Source of the DNA: Bradyrhizobium valentinum
GTDB taxonomy: Bacteria; Pseudomonadota; Alphaproteobacteria; Rhizobiales; Xanthobacteraceae
Length of the DNA: 50,242 nucleotides
Reading direction: 5' to 3'
Assembly: GCF_001440405.1 (NCBI RefSeq)
Contig: NZ_LLXX01000236.1
Coordinates: forward strand, 1 to 50,242
Both the position numbers and the translations under genes were made by a program. Below, one piece after another: positions 31,030 to 38,464 of the stretch (within the stretch, counting starts at the first letter, position 1; every line of letters begins with the position of its first letter). The notes under the pieces were generated by a model, which saw only the letters and a program-made list of their open reading frames with translations, was not told the DNA's origin and made no database searches.

Positions 31030-31770
31030 TTACTGGCCCGGATCTCTCATCTCGAGAGTAACAAGCCTTGCCAACAGTGTTGCCGGATAAAGTTGACCAA
31101 TGACGCTTTCGATGTTGCATAGACTACGCGCCAACGGATGTACTGGAATGATGTCGCCGTAACCTGTCGAGGTCAGTGTAACAAAGCTCATATAGAAGAG
31201 CGCGCTCGCGAGTGATTGATCGTCGTCAAATGTTATTCCCTTGATCGCCCCTGGATCCGCCAGGCCGACGAAAGCAAAGAGTGTTGCAAAGGCTACTGCG
31301 ATCAACAGGTACAGAAGGATCGCTCCGATAATCCTGTGATATGTTACACGGCCTCCCCTGAATACGGCCTGAGTGACCACGATCCCTAGAGTGCAGGCGA
31401 TGATCAACCATGCGCCAGCCAGTATGTGAAGGTGAAAGGGAACGGGGTAATAGAGCCGCAGGAAAAATACGGCGATATTAGCGACAAGCGCAACCGACAT
31501 CAGAACGAGCGCAGTGGGACTGTTGGAAATGATCACCATGCTTCCGATGATCGCGACTAACAGACCGATAGCAAATAGATGAAAGGCGGTAATACCAACT
31601 GCCTGCAGTGGCGCGACGACGAATATCAACAGTATTAGCACTCCGGTCAGCACGTCAGCAGCCAGTCCCTCCGTTCGTCGCGCAATTGGCGCAAGTCGCC
31701 GACAGCATCCAGACTCATCGTTCGCTGCCCCATTGCGCGGCTCCGATCTAGCCAGTGCCCATTTGCGCAT
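31030..31770 (-). CDS. Two-pore-helix-type ion channel (K+ channel-like)
   Basis: 246 residues from ATG 31770; longer forms up to 31848 are possible. Five or six membrane helices precede the pore loop LTSTGYGDIIPVHPLARSL, which contains the TxGYGD potassium selectivity filter. A final helix follows. No regulatory RCK domain is present. It probably is a potassium channel in the inner membrane. The FixK box at 31790-31803 is only 20 bases from this start, which is too close for a normal -41.5 arrangement unless the true start is downstream, so the box may serve the divergent gene. Confidence 0.8.
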   Translation of the reverse strand: MRKWALARSEPRNGAANDESGCCRRLAPIARRTEGLAADVLTGVLILLIFVVAPLQAVGITAFHLFAIGLLVAIIGSMVIISNSPTALVLMSVALVANIAVFFLRLYYPVPFHLHILAGAWLIIACTLGIVVTQAVFRGGRVTYHRIIGAILLYLLIAVAFATLFAFVGLADPGAIKGITFDDDQSLASALFYMSFVTLTSTGYGDIIPVHPLARSLCNIESVIGQLYPATLLARLVTLEMRDPGQ

Positions 31771-31789
31771 ACAATTCCAGTTCGCCTTA

Positions 31790-31803
31790 TTGATCCAAAT
31801 CAA
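31790..31803. promoter_or_regulatory. FixK/FNR box between divergent genes
   Basis: TTGATCCAAATCAA. It suits the plus-strand gene at 31876 (predicted start near 31838). For the minus-strand channel it would lie too near the start codon. Confidence 0.75.
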
Positions 31804-31875
31804 AGAGCGAAAGCAGCCGTTGCTCCACCGAGATGACGGGCATACCATACGCGTGAATTCTCCGTGGGGCCTGTG

Positions 31876-32397
31876 ATGCGTGTGATCGTTTGGGCCATCT
31901 TGACAATTGTGCTGTCTTCCACGTCCTCAACAGCGCAACCGGTTTTTTTGGCGGGGCGCTACGTGCTGCCAATCACCCAACACGATTTATACATATCCGC
32001 TGCAGGCCCCCTTGGAACCACCATTACCGTCAATTTTCGGTTCAAGCCGATCGAAAGCTGTACCGATACGCTGGACAGTGTCCTGGAGTACCAGTTGCCA
32101 CCAGGTCACAACGAAAACCCAATCGACGAGATAAAGGCGACTTGCAACAAAGCCATTCAGTGCAGCGGAATCGAATTCAGGTGCGTTGGCGCCAAGCGGC
32201 CATACCCTATGTCATTCCAACACGTGCCGTTGCGAGAGATCAAGGCGAGTGGCGCGTCGTTTTCCGGAACGTATCGGTACGTTTCATCCTCGATTGCGCG
32301 CCCCCGTGCGGCGCTACTAAGGCGCGCTTCAGTGGGGAATTTTGAAGAATCCGCGAACAAGAAGATCAAGACAGTGCGCTTTCGGATCGAAAAGTAA
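31876..32397 (+). CDS. Secreted protein of unknown function
   Basis: 173 residues from ATG 31876. A signal peptide spans about 1-22 (ending TSSTAQ). The mature part has several cysteines (ESCTDTL, ATCNKAIQCSGIEFRCVG) suggestive of disulfides, and ends in a basic tail. I do not recognise a family. A FixK box lies upstream. Confidence 0.6.
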   Translation: MRVIVWAILTIVLSSTSSTAQPVFLAGRYVLPITQHDLYISAAGPLGTTITVNFRFKPIESCTDTLDSVLEYQLPPGHNENPIDEIKATCNKAIQCSGIEFRCVGAKRPYPMSFQHVPLREIKASGASFSGTYRYVSSSIARPRAALLRRASVGNFEESANKKIKTVRFRIEK

Positions 32398-32573
32398 CTT
32401 GGTTTTCGTGTAATCGCTCACGACGGGCAAAATGCTCGGCGTTCCGCCACAAGGGAACGGTCGCCACCGCGTAGTCCCCGCTTCGAGTCATCTGCGGACA
32501 TTCCAAAGTCCGTTTTCAAATCCGTCGGCCTACACCCGACTGAGGACGGTCGGTAGTGAACCGACACCGTAGT

Positions 32574-32801
32574 TTATGGCGCGCCCACCACCCTGCGTCT
32601 TGAACCTTCGTAGGATCGGCGCAGCAGCGCGAAGAGGCTGCCGCCCGTTGCGGCGCCCAGAAGGTAAGTAACAGCTACCAACACCGCGAGCGGTACGCGA
32701 GCATCGAAGCCGACAACAGACATTGTGACGATCTCGAAATTCTGCAGCGCGAAGATGATCGTCGCTGCGGCGAACAGAATAATGACGCCAGGTGGATCCA
32801 T
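32574..32801 (-). CDS. LapA-domain (DUF1049) membrane protein
   Basis: 75 residues with two membrane helices (about 6-20 and 36-60), separated by FEIVTMSVVGFDARVPLA, and a basic C-terminal tail. This is the LapA/DUF1049 layout. LapA-domain proteins are linked to lipopolysaccharide assembly. Gene is short and complete. Confidence 0.82.
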   Translation of the reverse strand: MDPPGVIILFAAATIIFALQNFEIVTMSVVGFDARVPLAVLVAVTYLLGAATGGSLFALLRRSYEGSRRRVVGAP

Positions 32802-32875
32802 CGCATGAGCACCTCCTCATTCGAGAAACCAAATCTGGATCACGCCACGAGCCCACGACACGATTGCGGCTGCCG

Positions 32876-33322
32876 TCACCAGATGGTGTTGCCAAACCAA
32901 CCAAACTGCGGCTGCCGCCAGACGAGAACCGAACGCGACGTCACGTGCCGCTTCACGCTTTTGCGTTGTCGCTGCGGCTTCAGCTCTCGCCTGCCTGGGT
33001 CGGATGGTTGCACCCGCTTCGCATCGGATGGCGGCATCAAAGCGAATGCTTCGCGTTCCCTCTCTTTTCCGGAGACGTCGGCAACCTTCGCAGGACTAGC
33101 GAAGGGGTCTTCCACGATCTCTGTCGGCGCGAGAGCGATCGCCGGAACGTTGGTATCGAAAACGATACGCTCCGGCCATTTCCGATCGGAATGAATGCGG
33201 ATAACGGGTGAATTAACGTGCGATCTCTCCATCACCGGCAGTCCGGTCAGGCATGCATCCAGAATGAACACCAGAGTGAGCAGTACTCCACCGACATAAA
33301 GGAAATATCGCGCCAGCGGCAT
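32876..33322 (-). CDS. Small membrane-anchored protein with basic tail
   Basis: 148 residues from ATG 33322 behind GGGAG. One N-terminal membrane helix (YFLYVGGVLLTLVFILDACL) anchors it. The following region contains VIRIHSDRKWPERIVFDTN and then a disordered, Arg/Lys-rich tail (GRRELKPQRQRKSVKRHV). This resembles small membrane proteins seen in Bradyrhizobium. Function unknown. No FixK box found. Confidence 0.65.
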   Translation of the reverse strand: MPLARYFLYVGGVLLTLVFILDACLTGLPVMERSHVNSPVIRIHSDRKWPERIVFDTNVPAIALAPTEIVEDPFASPAKVADVSGKEREREAFALMPPSDAKRVQPSDPGRRELKPQRQRKSVKRHVTSRSVLVWRQPQFGWFGNTIW

Positions 33323-33427
33323 ACGCTGTACTCCCGCGCCTCGGGTGAACGATCCGATGCTTCGTCTTGAGGTACACACACAAATCAAGTCTGGAATTAG
33401 CCGCGAGTCCTTGAGACGGACGGCGAC

Positions 33428-34216
33428 TTACTCGGCAGTCCAGCCGCCGTCGATCGTATAGTTCGCGCCGGTGATCTGCGCCGCGTGGTCGCTGCACAGA
33501 AACAACGCCATCGCCGCCACCTGACCCGAGGTTACAAACTCTTTGGTCGGCTGCGCCTCTAGCAGCACATCCTTGATGACCTGTTCCTTGGTCAGGTTGC
33601 GCGCCTTCATAGTCTCCGGAATCTGGCGCTCGACCAGTGGCGTCCAGACATACCCGGGGCTGATGCAGTTGCAGGTGATCTTGTGCGTCGCGAGCTCCAA
33701 CGCCACGGTCTTTGTGAGGCCGGCGATACCGTGCTTGGCCGAGACATACGCCGACTTGAATGGCGAGGCCACCAAAGAATGTGCGGAAGCTGTGTTGATG
33801 ATGCGTCCCCAACCCCGCTTCTTCATGGCTGGAACGGCAGCGCGGATGCTGTAAAACGCGGATGACAGGTTGATCGCAATGATCGCCTCCCATTTCTCCG
33901 GCGGAAATTCCTCAATCGTAGAGACGAACTGGATGCCGGCATTGTTGACAAGGATATCAACCGAGCCGAAGGCCTTATGGCCGAGCACGACCATCTCAGC
34001 GATTTCGGCGGGCTTGCTCATGTCGGCAGGCGAATACGCCGCCTTGACCTTGAAATCGGTCTCGATGCCCAAGCGCTCCTTTTCGATATCGGCAGGCGCG
34101 CCAAATCCGTTGATGACAACATTGGCGCCTGCGCTCGCGAACGCACGAGCAATTGCGAGCCCGATGCCGCTGGTCGATCCAGTCACGATCGCGGATTTGC
34201 CTGTCAACGCATCCAT
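33428..34216 (-). CDS. bdhA: 3-hydroxybutyrate dehydrogenase
   Basis: 262 residues from ATG 34216, behind AGGAGC. A short-chain dehydrogenase: NAD site TGSTSGIGLAIA (about 9-20), NNAGIQ, and the catalytic Ser-Tyr-Lys set in SAHSLVASPFKSAYVSAKHG. The region around FVSTIEEFP and LVERQIPE matches bacterial (R)-3-hydroxybutyrate dehydrogenases. It interconverts 3-hydroxybutyrate and acetoacetate in polyhydroxybutyrate breakdown. Together with the CoA-transferase it completes the path to acetoacetyl-CoA. I see no FixK box directly upstream. Confidence 0.88.
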   Translation of the reverse strand: MDALTGKSAIVTGSTSGIGLAIARAFASAGANVVINGFGAPADIEKERLGIETDFKVKAAYSPADMSKPAEIAEMVVLGHKAFGSVDILVNNAGIQFVSTIEEFPPEKWEAIIAINLSSAFYSIRAAVPAMKKRGWGRIINTASAHSLVASPFKSAYVSAKHGIAGLTKTVALELATHKITCNCISPGYVWTPLVERQIPETMKARNLTKEQVIKDVLLEAQPTKEFVTSGQVAAMALFLCSDHAAQITGANYTIDGGWTAE

Positions 34217-34520
34217 TTCGCTTGCTCCTGTTTGCGGGCCAGGGATTTGGTCAAACGGATGCAGCGGCATTCTCAGAAGTGCCGATGCCCGAACTTATCG
34301 TTCGTTCGTGAATCGCACGACGACGTTCAACAAACATCAAGGACCACAGTCGAGGTGGCGAATACGCCTTGCAAGTCGTGGTAGAGCCGTGAACATAGTT
34401 GGCCTCCAGCCCGCTTAGCGTTGATCTCGGGCAGGATCCTGTCTCGGCACGATGTCCTCTTCGCCACAATGTCGAGCAATCCCCGACGTTGGAAGGGTTG
34501 CTGCTGCCGCGAAGGCCCCA
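34217..34520. other. Intergenic region without a supportable gene
   Basis: Frames here lack starts with ribosome sites and family similarity. No repeat, box or clear terminator was seen. Confidence 0.5.
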
Positions 34521-34757
34521 TCAACGCCGGCCGACGCGATCCACCGGCCCGCCACGGTTCGTCGGCGTTCCAGGCCGTACCGCCTCTCGCGCCGCAGCTC
34601 GAGCAACCGGGCGCGGGCGCAGCACCACGCCTGGTCTTACAATGCAGCCTGCCGGATAGTCGACATACTGACAGTAGACAACGGCGCTGGCGGGCTCTGT
34701 CGTTGCGGTCATGAAGCCGGCAATCAGCAAGGCTGATAATGTGATCGAGAGTTTCAT
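34521..34757 (-). CDS. Small secreted Arg/Pro-rich protein
   Basis: 78 residues from ATG 34757, behind GGAGAA. A signal peptide (about 1-25, ending PASA) precedes VVYCQYVDYPAGCIVRPGVVL, with two cysteines, and an Arg/Pro-rich tail ending GGPVDRVGRR. Short exported proteins with this YPAGC and GGPV.RVGRR pattern recur in Bradyrhizobium. Function unknown. A FixK box is upstream at 34878-34891. Confidence 0.72.
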   Translation of the reverse strand: MKLSITLSALLIAGFMTATTEPASAVVYCQYVDYPAGCIVRPGVVLRPRPVARAAAREAVRPGTPTNRGGPVDRVGRR

Positions 34758-34877
34758 ATTGTTCTCCGTCAATCAGGGATTCCAGATGATCCTGGAACAG
34801 GCGGCATCTTCGATGCAGTCCTCTCAAGGCCAATCCAGAGTACCGCTGGAAGACTGACCGCCGCCCCCTCTGCCGGC

Positions 34878-34891
34878 TTGATACAGATCAA
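34878..34891 (-). promoter_or_regulatory. FixK/FNR box for the small secreted protein
   Basis: TTGATACAGATCAA. The predicted start near 34843 leaves an 86-base leader to the ATG at 34757. Confidence 0.8.
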
Positions 34892-34915
34892 GGGCGCGAG
34901 CGCCGTGCGAAAATG

Positions 34916-35371
34916 TTACTTGGGCCATCCCCGCTTCTCGTGAGCTCTCTCTTCGCCGTCGGCCAGCAATGTCGTGCGCAACACCTCGAAGATCACCGCC
35001 GTCGACCAGCCGAACAACAGGACGCCGTTCATCGCGGTCATCGGCCCAAGCAGGGACCAACGCTTGACCGGCGTCACGTCGCCGTAGCCGAGCGTCGTGT
35101 AGTTTACAAAGGCGAAGTACACGAGATCTGTGCCTTCCGGCGCGACGTCGACTGCGGCATACGTCAATGACCAGACCAGCACCTCGGCAAGGTGGGCAAT
35201 CATCAGAACGGTCACGGCTGCAATCATGATCGCGATCAATCGAAACGTCTGATAGGCCGTCGCCAACTCATCGGCGAAGCGCGCCGCCCTTATGACAGCC
35301 ACCATCACCAGGGCATGGATCGCGATGTTGCAACCGCTTGCGGCCGCGCCAACGAAAAACTGACGCAACAT
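34916..35371 (-). CDS. Small two-helix ion channel (K+ channel-like)
   Basis: 151 residues from ATG 35371, which has GGAGG at good spacing. Hydrophobic helices near 8-28, 48-72 and 110-135 flank a pore loop NYTTLGYGDVTPVKRW with a TxGYGD-like filter (TLGYGD). It lacks a cytoplasmic ligand domain. It probably is a potassium channel subunit. This is the second such gene within five kilobases. Confidence 0.82.
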   Translation of the reverse strand: MLRQFFVGAAASGCNIAIHALVMVAVIRAARFADELATAYQTFRLIAIMIAAVTVLMIAHLAEVLVWSLTYAAVDVAPEGTDLVYFAFVNYTTLGYGDVTPVKRWSLLGPMTAMNGVLLFGWSTAVIFEVLRTTLLADGEERAHEKRGWPK

Positions 35372-35452
35372 CAACATGCCTCCGGAGATGGACCGCGCTG
35401 CCGCGACCGGCAATCACGACGCCCGGATATGATTGCGCCATGACTCTACGTC

Positions 35453-36244
35453 TCAATCGATGATGTGATATCCGCCGTCGATATACATGACGCCGCCCGT
35501 AATCAGCTTCGCGCCGTCGAGCGCCAGGAACGCCGTTGCCGCACCGACGTCGTCAATGCTCACGAGACTCCGTGTAGGCGCGGTGGTTTGTGCCTTATCC
35601 ATCAATTCGTCGAATTCGGGAATTCCTGAAGCTGCACGCGTCGCCAGCGGCCCTGGTGAAATCGCGTGCACGCGGATGCCCTTGGGGCCGAGCTCGGCCG
35701 CGATATAGCGGACGGCGGCTTCGAGACCTGCCTTCGCAACGCCCATGACATTATAGTTCTTCACCACCATCTGGCTGCCGTAATAGGTCATGGTGAACAG
35801 CGTGCCGCCGTTTTTCATCAGCGGCTCCGCCAGATGCGCCATCCGCATGAATGACCAGCAGGAAACGTCCATCGTCTTGAGGAAGCCGTCGCGCTCGACA
35901 TCGACCACGCGCCCATGCAGCGCTTCCTTCGGAGAGAAGGCAATCGAGTGCAGCAGAAAATCGAGCTGCCCCCACTCCTTCCCGATCCGTTCGAACACCT
36001 GTTCGGTCTGTCCTTCGGTATTCACATCGAGCGGCATGAAGATCGAGGCCTCGAGCTCCTTCGCTAGCGGCTCGACGTGCTTCTTTGCCCGTTCGTTCAG
36101 ATAGGTGACCGCGAGCTCCGCGCCCAGGGCCCGAAACGCCTTGGCGCATCCCCATGCGATCGACTGATCGTTGGCGATACCGACGATCAGTCCCTTCCGT
36201 CCCTTCAGCGCAACCTTGGTCTCTGGAAATGCGGGAATTGTCAT
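35453..36244 (-). CDS. fabI: Enoyl-ACP reductase FabI-like
   Basis: 263 residues from ATG 36244, whose ATG overlaps the ackA stop (ATGA). FabI-type motifs are present: GIANDQSIAWGCAKAF for NADH, SIAFSPKEAL, and the catalytic pair in YYGSQMVVKNYNVMGVAKAGLEAA (Tyr-x6-Lys). FabI reduces enoyl-ACP in fatty-acid synthesis. Its place at the end of the pta-ackA operon is unusual for a housekeeping fabI. It may be a second copy used under low oxygen, for instance as an NADH sink. Confidence 0.9.
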   Translation of the reverse strand: MTIPAFPETKVALKGRKGLIVGIANDQSIAWGCAKAFRALGAELAVTYLNERAKKHVEPLAKELEASIFMPLDVNTEGQTEQVFERIGKEWGQLDFLLHSIAFSPKEALHGRVVDVERDGFLKTMDVSCWSFMRMAHLAEPLMKNGGTLFTMTYYGSQMVVKNYNVMGVAKAGLEAAVRYIAAELGPKGIRVHAISPGPLATRAASGIPEFDELMDKAQTTAPTRSLVSIDDVGAATAFLALDGAKLITGGVMYIDGGYHIID

Positions 36245-37458
36245 GACGCTCTCTCGCGTTTCAGACTGGCGGGTGAGTGCCGATTCCACAGCAGCGACAA
36301 TGTGTGCTGTGCAATCATGAGTTCTTCATCGGTCGGCACGATGTAGACCGGAATTTGGCTGTCCCCGCGAGATATCCGAAGGCTGTGGCGGGCGTTCTCG
36401 ACCGGATCGAGAGACACCCCGAGCCATTTGAGCCGCTCCGCAATTCGTGCCCGAATGCCGACGGAATTTTCTCCGATCCCTGCGGTGAATACCAAACCAT
36501 CGAGACCTTGCAGGGCCGCAGCCAGCATTCCGGCCTGCAGTGCAACCCTGTAGACGAAATAATCGACGGCAAACGCCGCATGGGGATCGCTGCTGTTCTG
36601 GAGCTCGCGCATGTCGTTGCTGACGCCGGAAAGCCCCTTCAGCCCGCAATCGCGGTAGAGGAAGTCCTGCACCTCGGCGGTCGACATGCCCTTTGCCGTC
36701 ATCAGGTACAGAATGACGCCGGGATCGATTTGGCCGGTGCGCGTTCCCATCGGAAGTCCATCGAGGGCGGTGAAGCCCATTGTGCTCTCCACGCTCCGTC
36801 CGCCGTGGATGGCACACATGGAGGCGCCGCTTCCGAGGTGCGCCACGATCACCCGGGCCCTGCCGATTTCGGGCGCAACATCCGGCAATGCCTTTGCGAT
36901 GTATTCATAGGAAAGACCATGAAATCCGTAACGGCGGACCCCCTCCTCGTGCAGCCGGCGGGGTATCGCGTAGTGGTCCGCGACCTCGTCGTGGTCGCGG
37001 TGAAAGGCCGTATCGAAACAGGCGACCTGGGGCAGAGCAGGAAATTTGGCAAGCAGGGTTCGGATCGGCGCCAGATTGTGGGGCTGATGCAACGGCGCAA
37101 GTGCTGTCAACCGCTCAAGGCGCGCGATCACGCCATGGTCGATCAGCACAGGGCGATCGTAGTCGGGACCGCCATGGACGACGCGATGGCCCACCGCGAG
37201 CGGGCGCAATTGATGTTCGTCCCGCAGCCAGGTGCTTGCGAGCATCAAGGCTGTCGGAACGTCCGGTACAGCCTCGATCGGATAGCATCGATCCGCCAAC
37301 GCTTCGCCCGCCGCGCCGGTTGCGCGCAGCCGTGGACGGCTGCCGATCCCGTCCATTTGCCCCTTGATCTGCCGGCGCAGCCTGCCGTTGTCATCCACGG
37401 CGAACACCTGGAACTTGACGCTTGAGGAACCGCCATTGACGACAAGGATGGTATCCAT
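36241..37458 (-). CDS. ackA: Acetate kinase
   Basis: 405 residues from ATG 37458; a GTG at 37467 could add three residues and would overlap pta by four bases. Acetate-kinase signatures are clear: ILVVNGGSSSVKFQVF at the N terminus, GHRVVHGGPDYDRP, ACFDTAFH, VAHLGSGASMCAI and FTAGIGENS. It makes ATP from acetyl phosphate. With the preceding phosphotransacetylase it forms the substrate-level phosphorylation route of fermentation, which fits the FixK-linked context and the pyruvate formate-lyase activase at the window's right edge. Confidence 0.95.
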   Translation of the reverse strand: MDTILVVNGGSSSVKFQVFAVDDNGRLRRQIKGQMDGIGSRPRLRATGAAGEALADRCYPIEAVPDVPTALMLASTWLRDEHQLRPLAVGHRVVHGGPDYDRPVLIDHGVIARLERLTALAPLHQPHNLAPIRTLLAKFPALPQVACFDTAFHRDHDEVADHYAIPRRLHEEGVRRYGFHGLSYEYIAKALPDVAPEIGRARVIVAHLGSGASMCAIHGGRSVESTMGFTALDGLPMGTRTGQIDPGVILYLMTAKGMSTAEVQDFLYRDCGLKGLSGVSNDMRELQNSSDPHAAFAVDYFVYRVALQAGMLAAALQGLDGLVFTAGIGENSVGIRARIAERLKWLGVSLDPVENARHSLRISRGDSQIPVYIVPTDEELMIAQHTLSLLWNRHSPASLKRERAS

Positions 37459-37463
37459 GGCCG

Positions 37464-38435
37464 TCACGCTGCGGCTGTCTGGGCACGGCGGCGTCGCCCG
37501 TCGGCATAGAGCGTCGCAACGGCGCAGGAAGCCATTCGAGACCTCGGGGAATCCGCCCGCGACGTCAACACAATCGGAACACGGGCGCCCAGCACGATGC
37601 CGGCACCGTCCGCCTTGGCGAAGTAAGCCAGGTTCTTGGCCAGCATGTTGCCTGCCTCAAGGTCCGGCACCACAAGGATCTGGGCCCGTCCCGCCACTTC
37701 CGACTTGATGCCCTTGATCCGTGCCGCTTCCCGGTCGATCGCATTGTCGAAGGCAAGCGGCCCATCGAGCAGCCCGCCCGTGATCTGCCCGCGGTCCGCC
37801 ATCTTGCAAAGCGCGGCAGCCTCGATGGTGGACGGAATCTTCGATGTGACGGTTTCGACCGCCGACAGGATGGCGACCCGGGGAGACGTGCCAAAACCTG
37901 CCTGCGTGTACAGATCGATCGCGTTCTGCACGATATCGCGCTTGCCATCGAGATCCGGAAAGATGTTGATCGCGGCATCGGTGACGAAGATGGTTTCGCT
38001 GTAGGCCGGAACATCCATCACGAAGACGTGGCTGATTCGCCGTTCCGTACGCAGTCCACCTGCCTTTGCGGTCACGCTTCGCATGATTTCGTCGGTGTGC
38101 AGGCTGCCTTTCATCAGCATCTCGCCCTTGGCCGCGTGAATCAACTCGACGGCCTTTGCCGCAGCAGCCTCGCTGTGAGGCGCATCGACCAGGTCAAATG
38201 CGCTGATGTCGATACCGTACTTGAACGCGACCGCCCTGATCTTCGCCGATGGTCCGACAAGTACGGGCTTGATGATGCCCGCCTCGGCGGCATCGGTTGC
38301 GCCACGCAACGAGCTTTCGTCGCATGGATGCACAACGATGGTTGTCGCCGGCGGGATCGCTTTGGCCGCTGCAATGAGACGATCGTATTTCGCGCCGGGT
38401 CTGGCTTCGCCTGCTTCGATGGATGCAATGCCCAT
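37464..38435 (-). CDS. pta: Phosphate acetyl/butyryltransferase
   Basis: 323 residues from ATG 38435, behind GGAGAG. The single-domain phosphotransacetylase/phosphotransbutyrylase fold is visible: TIVVHPCDESSLRGATDAAEAG, PVLVGP, LMKGSLHTDEIM, DAAINIFPDL and GPLAFDNAID. It converts acyl-CoA to acyl phosphate for the next enzyme, AckA, whose gene overlaps or abuts it. The short length and HTDE motif resemble the Ptb-type rather than the long Pta. Acetyl versus butyryl preference is not resolved. Confidence 0.92.
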   Translation of the reverse strand: MGIASIEAGEARPGAKYDRLIAAAKAIPPATTIVVHPCDESSLRGATDAAEAGIIKPVLVGPSAKIRAVAFKYGIDISAFDLVDAPHSEAAAAKAVELIHAAKGEMLMKGSLHTDEIMRSVTAKAGGLRTERRISHVFVMDVPAYSETIFVTDAAINIFPDLDGKRDIVQNAIDLYTQAGFGTSPRVAILSAVETVTSKIPSTIEAAALCKMADRGQITGGLLDGPLAFDNAIDREAARIKGIKSEVAGRAQILVVPDLEAGNMLAKNLAYFAKADGAGIVLGARVPIVLTSRADSPRSRMASCAVATLYADGRRRRAQTAAA

Positions 38436-38464
38436 ATCCAACTCTCCGATCTAATCGCCACCAC

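Noticed and set aside
33361..33390. Possible FixK half-site upstream of 33322
   Set aside because: Only one half (ATCAA) is present; the nearest TTGA is at the wrong spacing.
36277..37425. A 382-codon open frame on the plus strand opposite ackA
   Set aside because: It lies wholly antisense to a clear acetate kinase gene and has no family mark; long antisense frames are common in GC-rich coding DNA.
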